Source: Stackebrandtia endophytica (lineage in GTDB: Bacteria > Actinomycetota > Actinomycetes > Mycobacteriales > Micromonosporaceae). From it: a DNA stretch of 64,000 bases. The position numbers were made by a program, and so were the translations under genes. The notes below the pieces were generated by a model. It was not told where the DNA came from, did no database searches, and saw only the letters and a program-made list of their open reading frames with translations. Shown piece by piece: positions 1 through 10,310 of the stretch; positions within the stretch are counted from its first letter, which is position 1, and the number at the start of each line of letters is the position of its first letter. The stretch lies in contig NZ_VFOW01000001.1 of the NCBI RefSeq assembly GCF_006716355.1, positions 310,001 through 374,000 on the forward strand. The letters run 5' to 3'.

Positions 1-60
1 AACCCGGTATCGCGTTCGGCGGTGGTCGCGCACCGGGGTCAACCCATCACCTGCTCAGGC
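1..60. other. Window edge, no gene seen
   Basis: The first 60 bases lie downstream of the VIT/VWA gene stop codon. I see no open frame, hairpin or repeat here that I can support. Confidence 0.5.
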
Positions 61-2682
61 TCACGTCGCTCGTCCTCGTCCGCCGGGTCGCCTCCAGAAG
101 GAGTCGGCCCCCGATGAGGCACCGCGGTGTCGCGGACCCTGTGGCTTGCCCGTTCCATCGCCGCCCATGCCCGCCGGCGGCACGGTGTCACCACCGCCGG
201 ACGTTGTGGTCCCCTCTGAACCGATCACTCGATCCAGGATCTCGACCAGCGCCGTCAGCTCGGCTTCAGCATGACGCCGAAGATCGGTCAGAGCACTCCC
301 GGTCGGCGGGCGTGGGCTCTCGCACTCGGCCAGCGCGGTAGCCAACCGCCGCAACCGATCCCGCACGGCATCGGCATCGCCGAATTGCGCGGCGGCGATC
401 CGGGAGGCGATCAGGTCCAGCCGGGTGCCCAAATCGCTCAGTTCCATACGGTGCTGCTGTTCGCTCCCGGTCGAACCATCGGAGGTGGCCCGTATCGCCT
501 GCAATTCCTGCCGCAGAGCCTGGCCGACGTCTCGCGGTGGGATTCCGGCGGAGCGGACCGGTCGCTGGACTGCAGGGCGCCCCAGCATCCGGGGACCCAC
601 GGCACCGCGGGGAGCACCGGGAGCAGTGGGGGCACCGGACCTCACGCCACCCGCCACCGGCGGTGGCGCACCGAATGCCGGTGGCGGACCCCCTGGCGCG
701 GGAGGCGGACCACTCGGCGCCGACGGGGCGAATCCCATCGGGGCCATCGGAGGCGCGGATGTGGCGGCAACCTGAATCGGGCCACCGGAGAGAAGCTGCG
801 GGACCTCCCACCCCTGTGGGTATTCCACCGGTTGCGTGATCCGGCGCATCGTTCCGTTCTCGTTCACGACTTCGGAGTCCACCGCCACGAACGCGGTGAA
901 GCGAGACAGCACGTGCTGAGACAACGACAGTCGCACGATCTCGGATTCCAACGTCGACAATTGTCCATTGTCACTAGTCGAAGCGTAGGTGTCCTCCAGG
1001 TCGCGCAACCTGGTCCGAGCCCAACTGGCGCCGAGCGCGGTCGGATCGACCGTGTCCTGTGGGGACAGCTCGGTTGACCACGGTCGGCCCGCCGCGTCGG
1101 TGCCCGACAATCGCAGCCGGGGTGAGGCACCCCGATACCGTCCATAGGCAACGAACGGAACCCCGGAGAACACGTCGGTCACTCTCGCCGGCGCCATCGA
1201 GTCCGGCACCAATTCACCCGAGACAACCTCGATGGACACGTCACTGAGAACCGGCTCGACGATCCGACGGTGAATGTGTGCCGTGGCGACATCCAGCCGG
1301 TCCTCGGATTCGACCAGCTCCAAGCGGCCTCGCCCGGCCAGGCAAAGCCGGTGCAGGAAGCCCGCATTGACGGCACGGTCGATACCCACCACATGGATAC
1401 GGATACCGGCCAGTCTGCCGTCGAGTTCGGCAAGGATCATGTCCTCATTGCCGACCTGTCCATCGGTGACCAGGACGATGGTGCGCTCGCCCTCAGTCCC
1501 GGCCAACAGATCGGTGGCGGCGATCAACGGACGCGACATCTCGGTGCCGCCTCGGGCTTCGATCCGACTGATGAACTCGACGGCGCGGTACCGGTGGCGG
1601 TCCGTTCCGGTGGTCAGTCCATCGGTGTCCTCTCCCGGAGGGGCGACGATCTCATGGTCGAAGCACCTGACCGCGAAGGTGTCGTCGTCGGACAACGTGT
1701 CGACGATCCGGGCCGCGGCGCGACGGGCGGCGACCATCTTCCAGCCCTTCATGCTTCCCGAACGGTCCAACAGGATCACCACGTGGCGGGGGCGCCCGCC
1801 GGCCTGCTGTCGCGGTGGCAGGACCGTCACCTGATAGGTGCCGGTCTCGCCGTCGGCATCGGGTGCGGTGATCAACGAATCATCGACGGTGCCATGTCCA
1901 TATGCGAACCGCAGAATGAAGTCTCGATCAACCCGTTCACCGGGGTGGATGCGAATGGTGGTGCGTTCGCCGTCGGTTTCGGCCTCGGTGGTGTGGAGGC
2001 TCGATTCCACACCGGAGAGTTCCAGTCCACCCGGGTCGATCGTGACCGACACGTCCAACTCGACAGGGTTCGGGAATCCCGGCAACAGCACCGGTGGGGT
2101 GATTCGTGACGCGTCAGGGACTTCGTCGGTGTCGGGGGCCCGGCCGTCACCGGCATCAATCCGATCCAACGGCCGCCCCGGGATGTAGCGAGGCGCCACG
2201 ACCAGCGGAATCCGCAGCGTCGCCTGACCGTCCTCCCAAGCCAGCGGCCCCACGATCTCCAGCCGGACCGAAGCATTCTCATCGGGCAGAATGTTTCCGA
2301 CCCGCATCGTGAACACGTCGGCCCGATCGGCTTCGGCGATCGCGGCACGGTTCCCCCGTTCGATTGCCTTGTCGTACCGGGCTCTGGCCTGCCCCCGCTC
2401 CTGCAACTCCGCCGTCACCTCACGACCGGCGACGGTCATGGTCATTCGGGTCACCGCGGCCCGTTCCGGCAGTGGAAAGACGTACGTGGCCTCCAGCGGG
2501 TCCGAGTGTGGGTTGTGGAATCGCTGAGTTACGACGGTACGGGCGACCAGGCCGGTGACGTGGGTGTTGACGTCCAATCCCCGCAACGGCAGATTCCCCT
2601 GCTCGGTGCGCAACGCCCCCAGCCCGGAGTCCGGCCTGCTCGGCTCGACAGTACGGGCCAATGTAGCGATGTGGAGGGTCAT
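61..2682 (-). CDS. VIT domain and von Willebrand A domain protein
   Basis: An 873-residue protein with no signal peptide. Residues about 15-165 are a VIT domain (Vault/inter-alpha-trypsin type). A linker follows, then a VWA domain at about 298-470 with a complete MIDAS metal site: DRSGS at 306-310, a later Thr in GGTEMS and an Asp in VTDGQ. The C-terminal third is rich in Pro, Gly and Ala and ends in a helical tail. The start at 2682 was chosen because its ATG overlaps the stop of the upstream MerR gene by four bases (ATGA); the frame stays open further upstream, but that part translates as low-complexity sequence. VWA/VIT proteins usually bind protein partners through metal; substrate and location are not known here. 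The MerR gene probably controls it. Confidence 0.88.
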   Translation of the reverse strand: MTLHIATLARTVEPSRPDSGLGALRTEQGNLPLRGLDVNTHVTGLVARTVVTQRFHNPHSDPLEATYVFPLPERAAVTRMTMTVAGREVTAELQERGQARARYDKAIERGNRAAIAEADRADVFTMRVGNILPDENASVRLEIVGPLAWEDGQATLRIPLVVAPRYIPGRPLDRIDAGDGRAPDTDEVPDASRITPPVLLPGFPNPVELDVSVTIDPGGLELSGVESSLHTTEAETDGERTTIRIHPGERVDRDFILRFAYGHGTVDDSLITAPDADGETGTYQVTVLPPRQQAGGRPRHVVILLDRSGSMKGWKMVAARRAAARIVDTLSDDDTFAVRCFDHEIVAPPGEDTDGLTTGTDRHRYRAVEFISRIEARGGTEMSRPLIAATDLLAGTEGERTIVLVTDGQVGNEDMILAELDGRLAGIRIHVVGIDRAVNAGFLHRLCLAGRGRLELVESEDRLDVATAHIHRRIVEPVLSDVSIEVVSGELVPDSMAPARVTDVFSGVPFVAYGRYRGASPRLRLSGTDAAGRPWSTELSPQDTVDPTALGASWARTRLRDLEDTYASTSDNGQLSTLESEIVRLSLSQHVLSRFTAFVAVDSEVVNENGTMRRITQPVEYPQGWEVPQLLSGGPIQVAATSAPPMAPMGFAPSAPSGPPPAPGGPPPAFGAPPPVAGGVRSGAPTAPGAPRGAVGPRMLGRPAVQRPVRSAGIPPRDVGQALRQELQAIRATSDGSTGSEQQHRMELSDLGTRLDLIASRIAAAQFGDADAVRDRLRRLATALAECESPRPPTGSALTDLRRHAEAELTALVEILDRVIGSEGTTTSGGGDTVPPAGMGGDGTGKPQGPRHRGASSGADSFWRRPGGRGRAT

Positions 2683-3389
2683 CGATCGACTCCTGTTCGG
2701 TTGAGGCCGCGAACCCGCAGGGTTCGCAATAGGGGGGTGGCCGCCTCCTGTATCGCGGCCAGGTCTTCGGCATCGGGGGGTTGATCGGCGGCGATCAGGA
2801 CGGTGACACCCGGCGCCAGCCGCACCCCGTAGGACAACGACGACTCGGGTGGATGAGCGTGATCGGCCACCGTTACCGTGGTGGCCGTCCTGGACCAGAA
2901 TCTCGTGTCCATCGGTGGCGCGGAGTCCGCCGAGTCGGCCCGATGCTCCGCCCCCAGCTGGGAGGCGTGTCGATCCGCGGACTTGAGCGGGTCCGATCGC
3001 CCCGTTGCGGGCGCACCCGTCGAGGGCACCGATTCGGCCAGCGCAGGCGAATCCGGCGGAATCCCCGCGATGTCCGACAGCTCCGCATCGGTGAGGCCGA
3101 CCATCTCCGCCTGCACCGACGCCAACGGCACGCCCCGAGCCTGTCGACGCTTCACCGACACCAGTTGTCGCAGGTGGCGTGGGCCGTACAGGGCCGTTCG
3201 GCCCCGGTATCCACCGGGTTTGTCCAAGAGCCCGATCGTGGTGTACCAACGGATCGATCGTATGTCGGGCACGCCCCGCACCCGCGCATCCGCCGGTCCC
3301 GGGTAGCCACCCGTCACCGCGTCACTCAACGCAAGCGCCACCCGGTCGGCCAGTTCGCCGATCGGCCACCGAGCGTTGTCTTCAGTCAT
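2679..3389 (-). CDS. MerR family transcriptional regulator
   Basis: A 236-residue regulator. Residues about 30-110 form the MerR winged helix-turn-helix, with the typical RWYTTIGLLDKP wing and the YGPRHLRQL helix. After a variable linker, the C-terminal part (about 170-235) looks like a small effector- or partner-binding domain of unknown ligand. It is the first gene of a two-gene unit with the VIT/VWA protein, joined by an ATGA overlap that implies coupled translation. The ATG has no Shine-Dalgarno; a strong promoter whose -10 box ends six bases before it suggests a leaderless message. Confidence 0.85.
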   Translation of the reverse strand: MTEDNARWPIGELADRVALALSDAVTGGYPGPADARVRGVPDIRSIRWYTTIGLLDKPGGYRGRTALYGPRHLRQLVSVKRRQARGVPLASVQAEMVGLTDAELSDIAGIPPDSPALAESVPSTGAPATGRSDPLKSADRHASQLGAEHRADSADSAPPMDTRFWSRTATTVTVADHAHPPESSLSYGVRLAPGVTVLIAADQPPDAEDLAAIQEAATPLLRTLRVRGLNRTGVDR

Positions 3390-3395
3390 GCCACG

Positions 3396-3424
3396 AATCT
3401 AACACTGTCATATAACAGTGTCAA
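3396..3424 (-). promoter_or_regulatory. MerR-operon promoter with palindromic operator in the spacer
   Basis: Read on the minus strand: -35 TTGACA (3419-3424), a 17-base spacer, and -10 TAGATT (3396-3401). An inverted repeat ACACTGT-N6-ACAGTGT (3402-3421) fills the spacer. This is where MerR-family regulators normally bind, so autoregulation is likely. The -35 box overlaps the stop codon of the upstream SRPBCC gene, and transcription would begin at or next to the A of the MerR start codon. Confidence 0.8.
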
Positions 3425-3900
3425 GAAGGCTCGCCCGGAAACTCTCCCGGCAACGCCGACTCCCGATACCCCTCCAGGTACTGCTTCAATCCGACGAAGC
3501 CACCGACCCAGCCGGCGAGGTTGTCGTTCACCGCGGCCCCCTTCTCCCCCTCGGTCAGGTCCAAAGCCACGAAACCGCTCTCGGTGACCGACAACCGGGT
3601 GCGGTCGTCCAGGTCAAGGAGCCGAAACTCCACCAGGGTGGAGTTTCCCGGCGCCGGTTCGACATCGGGCGCCAACGCCCATCGCCAGGCGAACCAGTGC
3701 GGCTTCTCCTCCGCTTCGATGGTGGCGTGGTAGGTGCCGTGGGCCTCCCAACTCAGCTCGAGCGTGTCGTCGGCGCCACGGCGGAACTTCCCCGCCGAGC
3801 CGAACCACCTACTCAGCTGAGTCGGCTCCGTCAGCGCGTCCCACACTCGAAGGATCGGTGCGTCGATTTCGATTTCATGCGAGATGTGATCGATGTCCAT
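3421..3900 (-). CDS. SRPBCC (AHSA1/START-like) domain protein
   Basis: A 159-residue protein that is a single SRPBCC fold: N-terminal strand with EIDAP, the RVWDALTEPTQLSRWF helix typical of the AHSA1 group, and a C-terminal helix with the WVGGFVGLKQYLEG motif. These proteins bind hydrophobic ligands or act as co-chaperone-like modules; the ligand cannot be told from sequence. A strong Shine-Dalgarno (GGAGGAGG) lies six bases before the ATG. Its stop codon overlaps the promoter of the next gene, so the two are probably separate transcripts. Confidence 0.85.
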   Translation of the reverse strand: MDIDHISHEIEIDAPILRVWDALTEPTQLSRWFGSAGKFRRGADDTLELSWEAHGTYHATIEAEEKPHWFAWRWALAPDVEPAPGNSTLVEFRLLDLDDRTRLSVTESGFVALDLTEGEKGAAVNDNLAGWVGGFVGLKQYLEGYRESALPGEFPGEPS

Positions 3901-4004
3901 CGGTGCCTCCTCCTATCCTTCTACCCGCCCGAGCCGGACTGAACCGGTGTTTTCACCGATGGCGGTCGCACCAGGAGGACATTGACAGTGTCACCGGACA
4001 ACTG

Positions 4005-4505
4005 TCACATGCAGGAACCGTGCGGACTCGGATCACCATCGTCGCTGCGGTGGGCCAGCTCGGTCAACACCCGCATGAAGGCTTCGCGGTCATCGTCGGA
4101 GAAATCGGCCATCGTCTGCTTCTCGAACTCGTCCCGCGCGCTTCGCATACGTTGCTGCACCGTTGCCCCGGCCTCGGTCGTCTCGGGCTGTTTGACGCGT
4201 CGATCACGGGGGTCGGCGGTGCGAACGATGAGTCCTTCGCGTTCCAGCCTGTCCAGAATGGAGGTGAGGGTGGTCTTGTCCACGCCCAGTTCCTGCCCCA
4301 ACGCCAGCTGCGATCGCCGACCGCCATCGGTGATCGCGGTCAACACGGCCCAGTCACGCGAATCACCCAGGCCCCACCGACGGGCCTCTGCATCCAAACG
4401 AATCCGCAGCCGCTGAGCCGCCCGATGCAGCAACCACGTGACGTCGGGACCGGCGCCGCCCGGGCATTCCAATCCGTCATGCGAAGCGGCGTCAAGGACT
4501 GTCAT
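4005..4505 (-). CDS. MarR family transcriptional regulator
   Basis: About 166 residues with a MarR winged helix: recognition region LGVDKTTLTSILDRLEREGLI followed by the wing RTADPRDRRVK. It is divergent from the azoreductase gene and shares a 104-bp intergenic region, an arrangement typical of MarR repressors of quinone or oxidant-detoxifying enzymes. The ATG at 4505 matches the usual N-terminal length; an in-frame GTG at 4523 is an alternative and neither has a convincing Shine-Dalgarno. Effector unknown; redox or electrophile sensing is an inference from the neighbour. Confidence 0.85.
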   Translation of the reverse strand: MTVLDAASHDGLECPGGAGPDVTWLLHRAAQRLRIRLDAEARRWGLGDSRDWAVLTAITDGGRRSQLALGQELGVDKTTLTSILDRLEREGLIVRTADPRDRRVKQPETTEAGATVQQRMRSARDEFEKQTMADFSDDDREAFMRVLTELAHRSDDGDPSPHGSCM

Positions 4506-4543
4506 GGCGCAAGAATACGCCACGGGCCCATCCCGAGATATAT

Positions 4544-4570
4544 TCTTAACTCGGATGATCTAGATTAAGA
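4544..4570. promoter_or_regulatory. Candidate MarR operator
   Basis: An inverted repeat TCTTAA-N15-TTAAGA lies in the AT-rich stretch between the divergent MarR and azoreductase genes. The arms are short and the spacing is wider than in most MarR sites, so this is a suggestion from position and symmetry only. Confidence 0.4.
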
Positions 4571-4609
4571 TCTTCCGGGTTCGGATATTTTCCCACGAAA
4601 GGCACCCCG

Positions 4610-5242
4610 ATGGCCACCCTGCTCCACCTCGACTCCAGCATCAACGGAGCTCGATCCCACTCCCGCCGGGTCACCGCGACCTTCGCCCAGGAATGGCAGC
4701 GCGCCCATCCGGGTGGCCGTTACCTCTACCGCGACCTGGCCACCGACCCACCACCGCTGCTAGACGCCGTCACCAACCGCGCCGCCAACACCCCCGAGGA
4801 CTCACACACGACCGAGGAGGCGACCGCCTGGCGGGTCGTCAAGCCCATCGTCGAGGAACTCATCGCCGCCGACACCGTTCTCATCGGTGCACCGATGTAC
4901 AACTTCACCATCCCCGCCAGCCTGAAGACGTGGCTCGATCAGATCGCGATACAACGGTTCCGCGCCGACGACACCGGAACCAGCCGGCTCAGCGACAAGT
5001 CATTCGTCATCGCGACCTCCCGAGGCGGTGCCTACGGGCCCGGCACGCCACGCGAATCGTTCGATCATCAGGAGCCGTACCTGCGCAGCGTGCTCAGCAC
5101 GCTCGGCGTCCCCCGGCCGACCTTCCTCCACACCGAGATGGCGCTGTCCCTGGAGGTACCGGATCTCGCGCAGTTCAAAGACATCTTCGAGACCAGCAGC
5201 CGGGCCGCCCAACAGCGGGCACGGGATCTGGCGACCAACTAG
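4610..5242 (+). CDS. azoR: FMN-dependent NADH-azoreductase
   Basis: A 210-residue flavodoxin-fold quinone/azo reductase. The N-terminal HLDSSINGARSHSR loop binds the FMN phosphate; GAPMYNFTIPASLKTWLDQI and TSRGGAYG are the conserved FMN-binding segments of the AzoR/AcpD family, and the length fits (about 200). It is expected to reduce quinones or azo compounds in the cytoplasm using NAD(P)H. A Shine-Dalgarno (GAAAGG) precedes the ATG. It is divergent from a MarR gene that probably represses it. Confidence 0.92.
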   Translation: MATLLHLDSSINGARSHSRRVTATFAQEWQRAHPGGRYLYRDLATDPPPLLDAVTNRAANTPEDSHTTEEATAWRVVKPIVEELIAADTVLIGAPMYNFTIPASLKTWLDQIAIQRFRADDTGTSRLSDKSFVIATSRGGAYGPGTPRESFDHQEPYLRSVLSTLGVPRPTFLHTEMALSLEVPDLAQFKDIFETSSRAAQQRARDLATN

Positions 5243-5250
5243 CGGGAGCC

Positions 5251-5276
5251 GGGTGGGGTCGAAACCGGTCCCACCC
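5251..5276. terminator. Bidirectional terminator hairpin between convergent genes
   Basis: GGGTGGG (5251-5257) and CCCACCC (5270-5276) form a stem between the ends of azoR and the D-aminoacylase gene. There is no U-tract, as is common in high-GC actinobacteria. Confidence 0.55.
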
Positions 5277-5293
5277 ACCGTGAGCGTGTGTCG

Positions 5294-6886
5294 TCAGTCG
5301 CCACGGCGGCGAACCGATCGCCCCGCCAGCACCTCGGTCCGTCGCCCCTGGTCCACGGCCAACCGACCGTTGACCATGACGTAGGGGATTCCCCTCGCGA
5401 CTTGACGCGGCTGTTCGAACGTCGCGGTGTCGGCGACGGTCTCCGGGTCGAACAACACCACATCGGCGACCATGCCCTCGCGAATCAACCCCCGATCGGG
5501 AAGGCCCAATCGAGCCGCCGGTCGAGAAGTCAGATGCATGACACATTCCTCAAGGGACAGAACCTTCTCGTCGCGAGCGTAGCGTCCCAGGTAACGGGGG
5601 AAGGTCCCCCAGGCCCTCGGATGCGGTCGATCACCGACCAGTAGGCCGTCGCTGCCGCCCATGTGCACCCGGTGCCGCATGATCTCGCGGACGTTGTCCT
5701 CATGCCCCACGTGCATGATGCAGGAGGTTCCGAAGTCCTCGGCCAGCAACAGGTCCAGGTAGAACTGAGACGGCGCGACACCGGCCGCCGCCTCCGCGAC
5801 CGACCGCCCGACCAGGTGTTGATGCTCCGGCCGCACCACCCCGCTGATCTCGATGCCCCGCCAGTCGACCGGGACTCCGTGCGCCCCATCGGTTCCGGCG
5901 ACATCGAGTTCGTACCGTATCCGCTCCCGACTCACCGGATCCGCCAACCGCTCCCGGCACCGTTGCGGCCCGGCCGCCATGCTCCAACTGGGCAGCAGCG
6001 CCGCCAGAGACGTCGCCCCGGGAAGATAGGGATAGGTGTCCATGGTGACGTCTACATCGGATGCCGCGTCGACGAGGTCCAGTAGCTCCGAGGCCCGTCC
6101 CCTATTGACCTCGAAGTTCATCGTCGCATGCGCCAGATGCACCGGACAGCCACTGCGGCGGCCGATCTCGATCATCTCGGCGTAGCCCTCCAACGCTCCA
6201 GCTCCGTAGCTGCGTTGGTGCGGACTGAAGTAACCGCCGAATTGCGCGACGACCTCGCACAACGCCACCAACTCGTCGGTGTCGGCGAACATTCCCGGCG
6301 GATAACTCAACCCCGCCGACATCCCCAGTGCCCCGTCCCGCATTCCCCGGGCGACCAACTCTCGCATCCGGTCCAGTTCGGAGTCGTTCGGTGGACGGTC
6401 CTGCCATCCCATGACCGCCAACCGAATCGTGCCGTGTGGCAACAGGTAGGCGGCGTTGACGGCGCAGCCGAGGTCCAGTCGGTCAAGGTACTGGCCAACG
6501 GTTCGCCACGAAGTGTCGATCGTCGGCCGACCGTTCCAGGCGGCCAGCTGCTCCCACAGCTGGCTCATACCGTCGTCGTCGACCGGCGCGTAGCTGAGCC
6601 CATCCTGTCCCAGCACTTCCAGCGTGCAGCCCTGGGACACCTTGGCCAGGTGTTCCGGGTCCGACAGCAACGCCAGGTCGGAATGGGCGTGCATGTCGAT
6701 GAAACCCGGTGACAACACCAAGCCGTCGGCGTCCACATCACGTTGTCCCGACAGACCGTCCTCACCATCGGCATCGATCACCGCGATCCGCCCGGACATG
6801 ATGCCCACATCCGCGCGGAACCGCGCGACACCGGTGCCGTCAACGACGTCGGCCCCGTGAAAGACCACGTCCATGTCTTCACGCAT
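5294..6886 (-). CDS. N-acyl-D-amino-acid deacylase (D-aminoacylase family amidohydrolase)
   Basis: About 530 residues in the amidohydrolase superfamily, D-aminoacylase branch. The metal motif FIDMHAHSD (HxH) lies near residue 55-65, and further conserved blocks are GALGMSAGLSYPPG, HLAHATMNFEVNRG and a C-terminal MVNGRLAVDQG typical of the family. It would remove an acyl group from N-acyl-D-amino acids in the cytoplasm. The start at 6886 has GAGGG eight bases upstream; an internal ATG at 6874 is an alternative. It stands alone: aspS upstream has its own terminator and azoR converges on it. Confidence 0.88.
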   Translation of the reverse strand: MREDMDVVFHGADVVDGTGVARFRADVGIMSGRIAVIDADGEDGLSGQRDVDADGLVLSPGFIDMHAHSDLALLSDPEHLAKVSQGCTLEVLGQDGLSYAPVDDDGMSQLWEQLAAWNGRPTIDTSWRTVGQYLDRLDLGCAVNAAYLLPHGTIRLAVMGWQDRPPNDSELDRMRELVARGMRDGALGMSAGLSYPPGMFADTDELVALCEVVAQFGGYFSPHQRSYGAGALEGYAEMIEIGRRSGCPVHLAHATMNFEVNRGRASELLDLVDAASDVDVTMDTYPYLPGATSLAALLPSWSMAAGPQRCRERLADPVSRERIRYELDVAGTDGAHGVPVDWRGIEISGVVRPEHQHLVGRSVAEAAAGVAPSQFYLDLLLAEDFGTSCIMHVGHEDNVREIMRHRVHMGGSDGLLVGDRPHPRAWGTFPRYLGRYARDEKVLSLEECVMHLTSRPAARLGLPDRGLIREGMVADVVLFDPETVADTATFEQPRQVARGIPYVMVNGRLAVDQGRRTEVLAGRSVRRRGD

Positions 6887-6958
6887 TCGAATCACCCTCG
6901 CCGAAGCACCCTCACCACGCCCTGCGCCCACCCCCGATGCCTCGTATCACTGCACTGT

Positions 6959-6992
6959 CACCGGTCCACCCACGAAGCCGAGCGGACCGGTG
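6959..6992 (-). terminator. Terminator hairpin after aspS
   Basis: CACCGGTCC (6959-6967) and GGACCGGTG (6984-6992) make a perfect 9-bp stem 10 bases after the aspS stop codon. No U-tract follows. Confidence 0.6.
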
Positions 6993-7001
6993 CGCCCGGT
7001 A

Positions 7002-8774
<1,773 letters not shown>

Positions 8775-8957
8775 GGTGGTACGTCTCCTGGTGCTCGTCG
8801 TTGCTGGCCATCGGGCATTCTCGCATTGCGCGACAACGCGGCTGGGGGCCACCCGCCCGTCACACCCTCGACCCAGGTTGGGTGTATGTATGCCGTCCAG
8901 TGAAGCCTGAGCTCACCGCAGCCCTGCTGCGAAGACTGCGTAGCCACCGGACACGGC

Positions 8958-8976
8958 GGAGCCCGTAACCGGCTCC
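8958..8976 (-). terminator. Terminator hairpin after the MFS gene
   Basis: GGAGCC-N7-GGCTCC forms a compact stem-loop 10 bases beyond the MFS stop codon. The rest of 8775-8957, between aspS and this hairpin, holds nothing I can identify beyond the presumed aspS promoter. Confidence 0.5.
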
Positions 8977-8986
8977 TCCACACGAT

Positions 8987-10192
8987 CTACGCCGATGCGG
9001 ACAGTCGGTCTCGAGGGTGCGCGGACACCCGGGTCAATGCTCCGGCCGCCACCGCGGCCAGTACGGCGCCGGCGCCGGCCGCCGCGAATCCCCATTGCAC
9101 ACCGATGTTGTCGACCACCCAACCGGTCAACGGTCCCCCCACCGCGATGCCCAGTGTGACCGCCGAACCGTGCATTCCCATCGCCTCGCCTCGCGCGGCG
9201 GCCGGCGCCAGGCGGGACACCTTGTCCACGCTGGTGGCGATGGTGGGCGCGCACACCAGACCCGACGGGATCAACGCCAAGGCCAGCAACCACCACTGGC
9301 CGGTCAACCCCAACGGAACCGTGGTGGCGCCCAGTATCGCGACCAGCCACACCGGAGACAACTCCCGACGTGAGGCGCCCAGCAGGAATCCACCCACCAT
9401 GGAGTAGAACGCCCATACCGCCAGAACGATCCAGGCGTACTGCAGTTGGCCGCTGTACTCCAACAGCGAGATCACGGCCATGTCGGTTCCGCCCAACGCC
9501 ACCGTCGCGCCGACCCCGACCAGGAACATCGCCAGCATCGGTCCGGTCATCCAGCTGCGCCGGGTGGGCCGGTCGTGGGGGGACGACTCCTCGCCGGGTG
9601 CGCGGGTGCGGGGGTTCAACCACCACAGGAAGGCGCCCGCCAGTGGGGCCCAGATGCCGATCGCCAGTGGAATGACGGTGGGTGCCACCATCGCGGCCAT
9701 CGAGGTCGCCGCCGCCGGGCCGATCATGAACGTGATCTCCACCAACGTGGAGTCCAGTGCGTAGGCGGTCCGACGATTCCGTTCGGGGATCAACGCCGCC
9801 AGCGGCTGACGGACGACCACGAACACCGGAAGATTCAACACGCCGGCCGGAAGCGCGACCGCCAACAGGACTGGGTAGGACATCGTGCCCACGCTCAGCC
9901 AGAAGGCGCCCATCGATACGGTGGCCAGCGCGAGGACCAACCGGATGCCGTATCGGTCGGCGATCCGACCGTGCATGGTCGAGCCGATCGCCGATCCGAT
10001 GACGAACAGGGCGCCCGCGACACCGGCCTCGAAGTACCCGAGGTCCAATCCGAACCGGATGTACAGGGTCAGCGACAATCCCATCGCCGCATACGGAACT
10101 CGAGCCAGAAGTCCACCCAGCAGCAACATCTTGACGCCGGGGGTGGCCAGGACCTCCCGATAGGGGGTCAGCGAGATCCGATTCATCGACAC
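8987..10192 (-). CDS. MFS family transporter
   Basis: A 401-residue membrane protein with about 12 predicted hydrophobic segments in two halves joined by a charged loop (PRTRAPGEESSPHDRPTRR). The segment HGRIADRYGIRLVLA between helices 2 and 3 is the MFS signature A-like loop. It resembles the actinobacterial single-component exporter group; the substrate is unknown. The GTG start at 10192 was preferred to the ATG two codons later because a -10 box ends six bases before the GTG, fitting a leaderless transcript. No regulator is adjacent. Confidence 0.85.
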   Translation of the reverse strand: MSMNRISLTPYREVLATPGVKMLLLGGLLARVPYAAMGLSLTLYIRFGLDLGYFEAGVAGALFVIGSAIGSTMHGRIADRYGIRLVLALATVSMGAFWLSVGTMSYPVLLAVALPAGVLNLPVFVVVRQPLAALIPERNRRTAYALDSTLVEITFMIGPAAATSMAAMVAPTVIPLAIGIWAPLAGAFLWWLNPRTRAPGEESSPHDRPTRRSWMTGPMLAMFLVGVGATVALGGTDMAVISLLEYSGQLQYAWIVLAVWAFYSMVGGFLLGASRRELSPVWLVAILGATTVPLGLTGQWWLLALALIPSGLVCAPTIATSVDKVSRLAPAAARGEAMGMHGSAVTLGIAVGGPLTGWVVDNIGVQWGFAAAGAGAVLAAVAAGALTRVSAHPRDRLSASA

Positions 10193-10198
10193 CGACGG

Positions 10199-10204
10199 AT
10201 ACTA
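10199..10204 (-). promoter_or_regulatory. -10 box for a leaderless MFS transcript
   Basis: On the minus strand TAGTAT is followed by six bases and then the GTG start. There is no Shine-Dalgarno. I do not see a good -35 hexamer, so the promoter call rests on the -10 and its spacing. Confidence 0.45.
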
Positions 10205-10310
10205 TGTGGTCAATCGCGACCTCGACCGGGCCTTGATCGGCAAGTGAACCCGGTCTCGCAAGGAGAACCCGTTCCTCGAACGCGACTGAATGAGCGGGCG
10301 CGGGTACGTC

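Noticed and set aside
1270-2109. A 279-codon plus-strand frame
   Set aside because: Antisense to the VIT/VWA gene, low-complexity and without a ribosome site.
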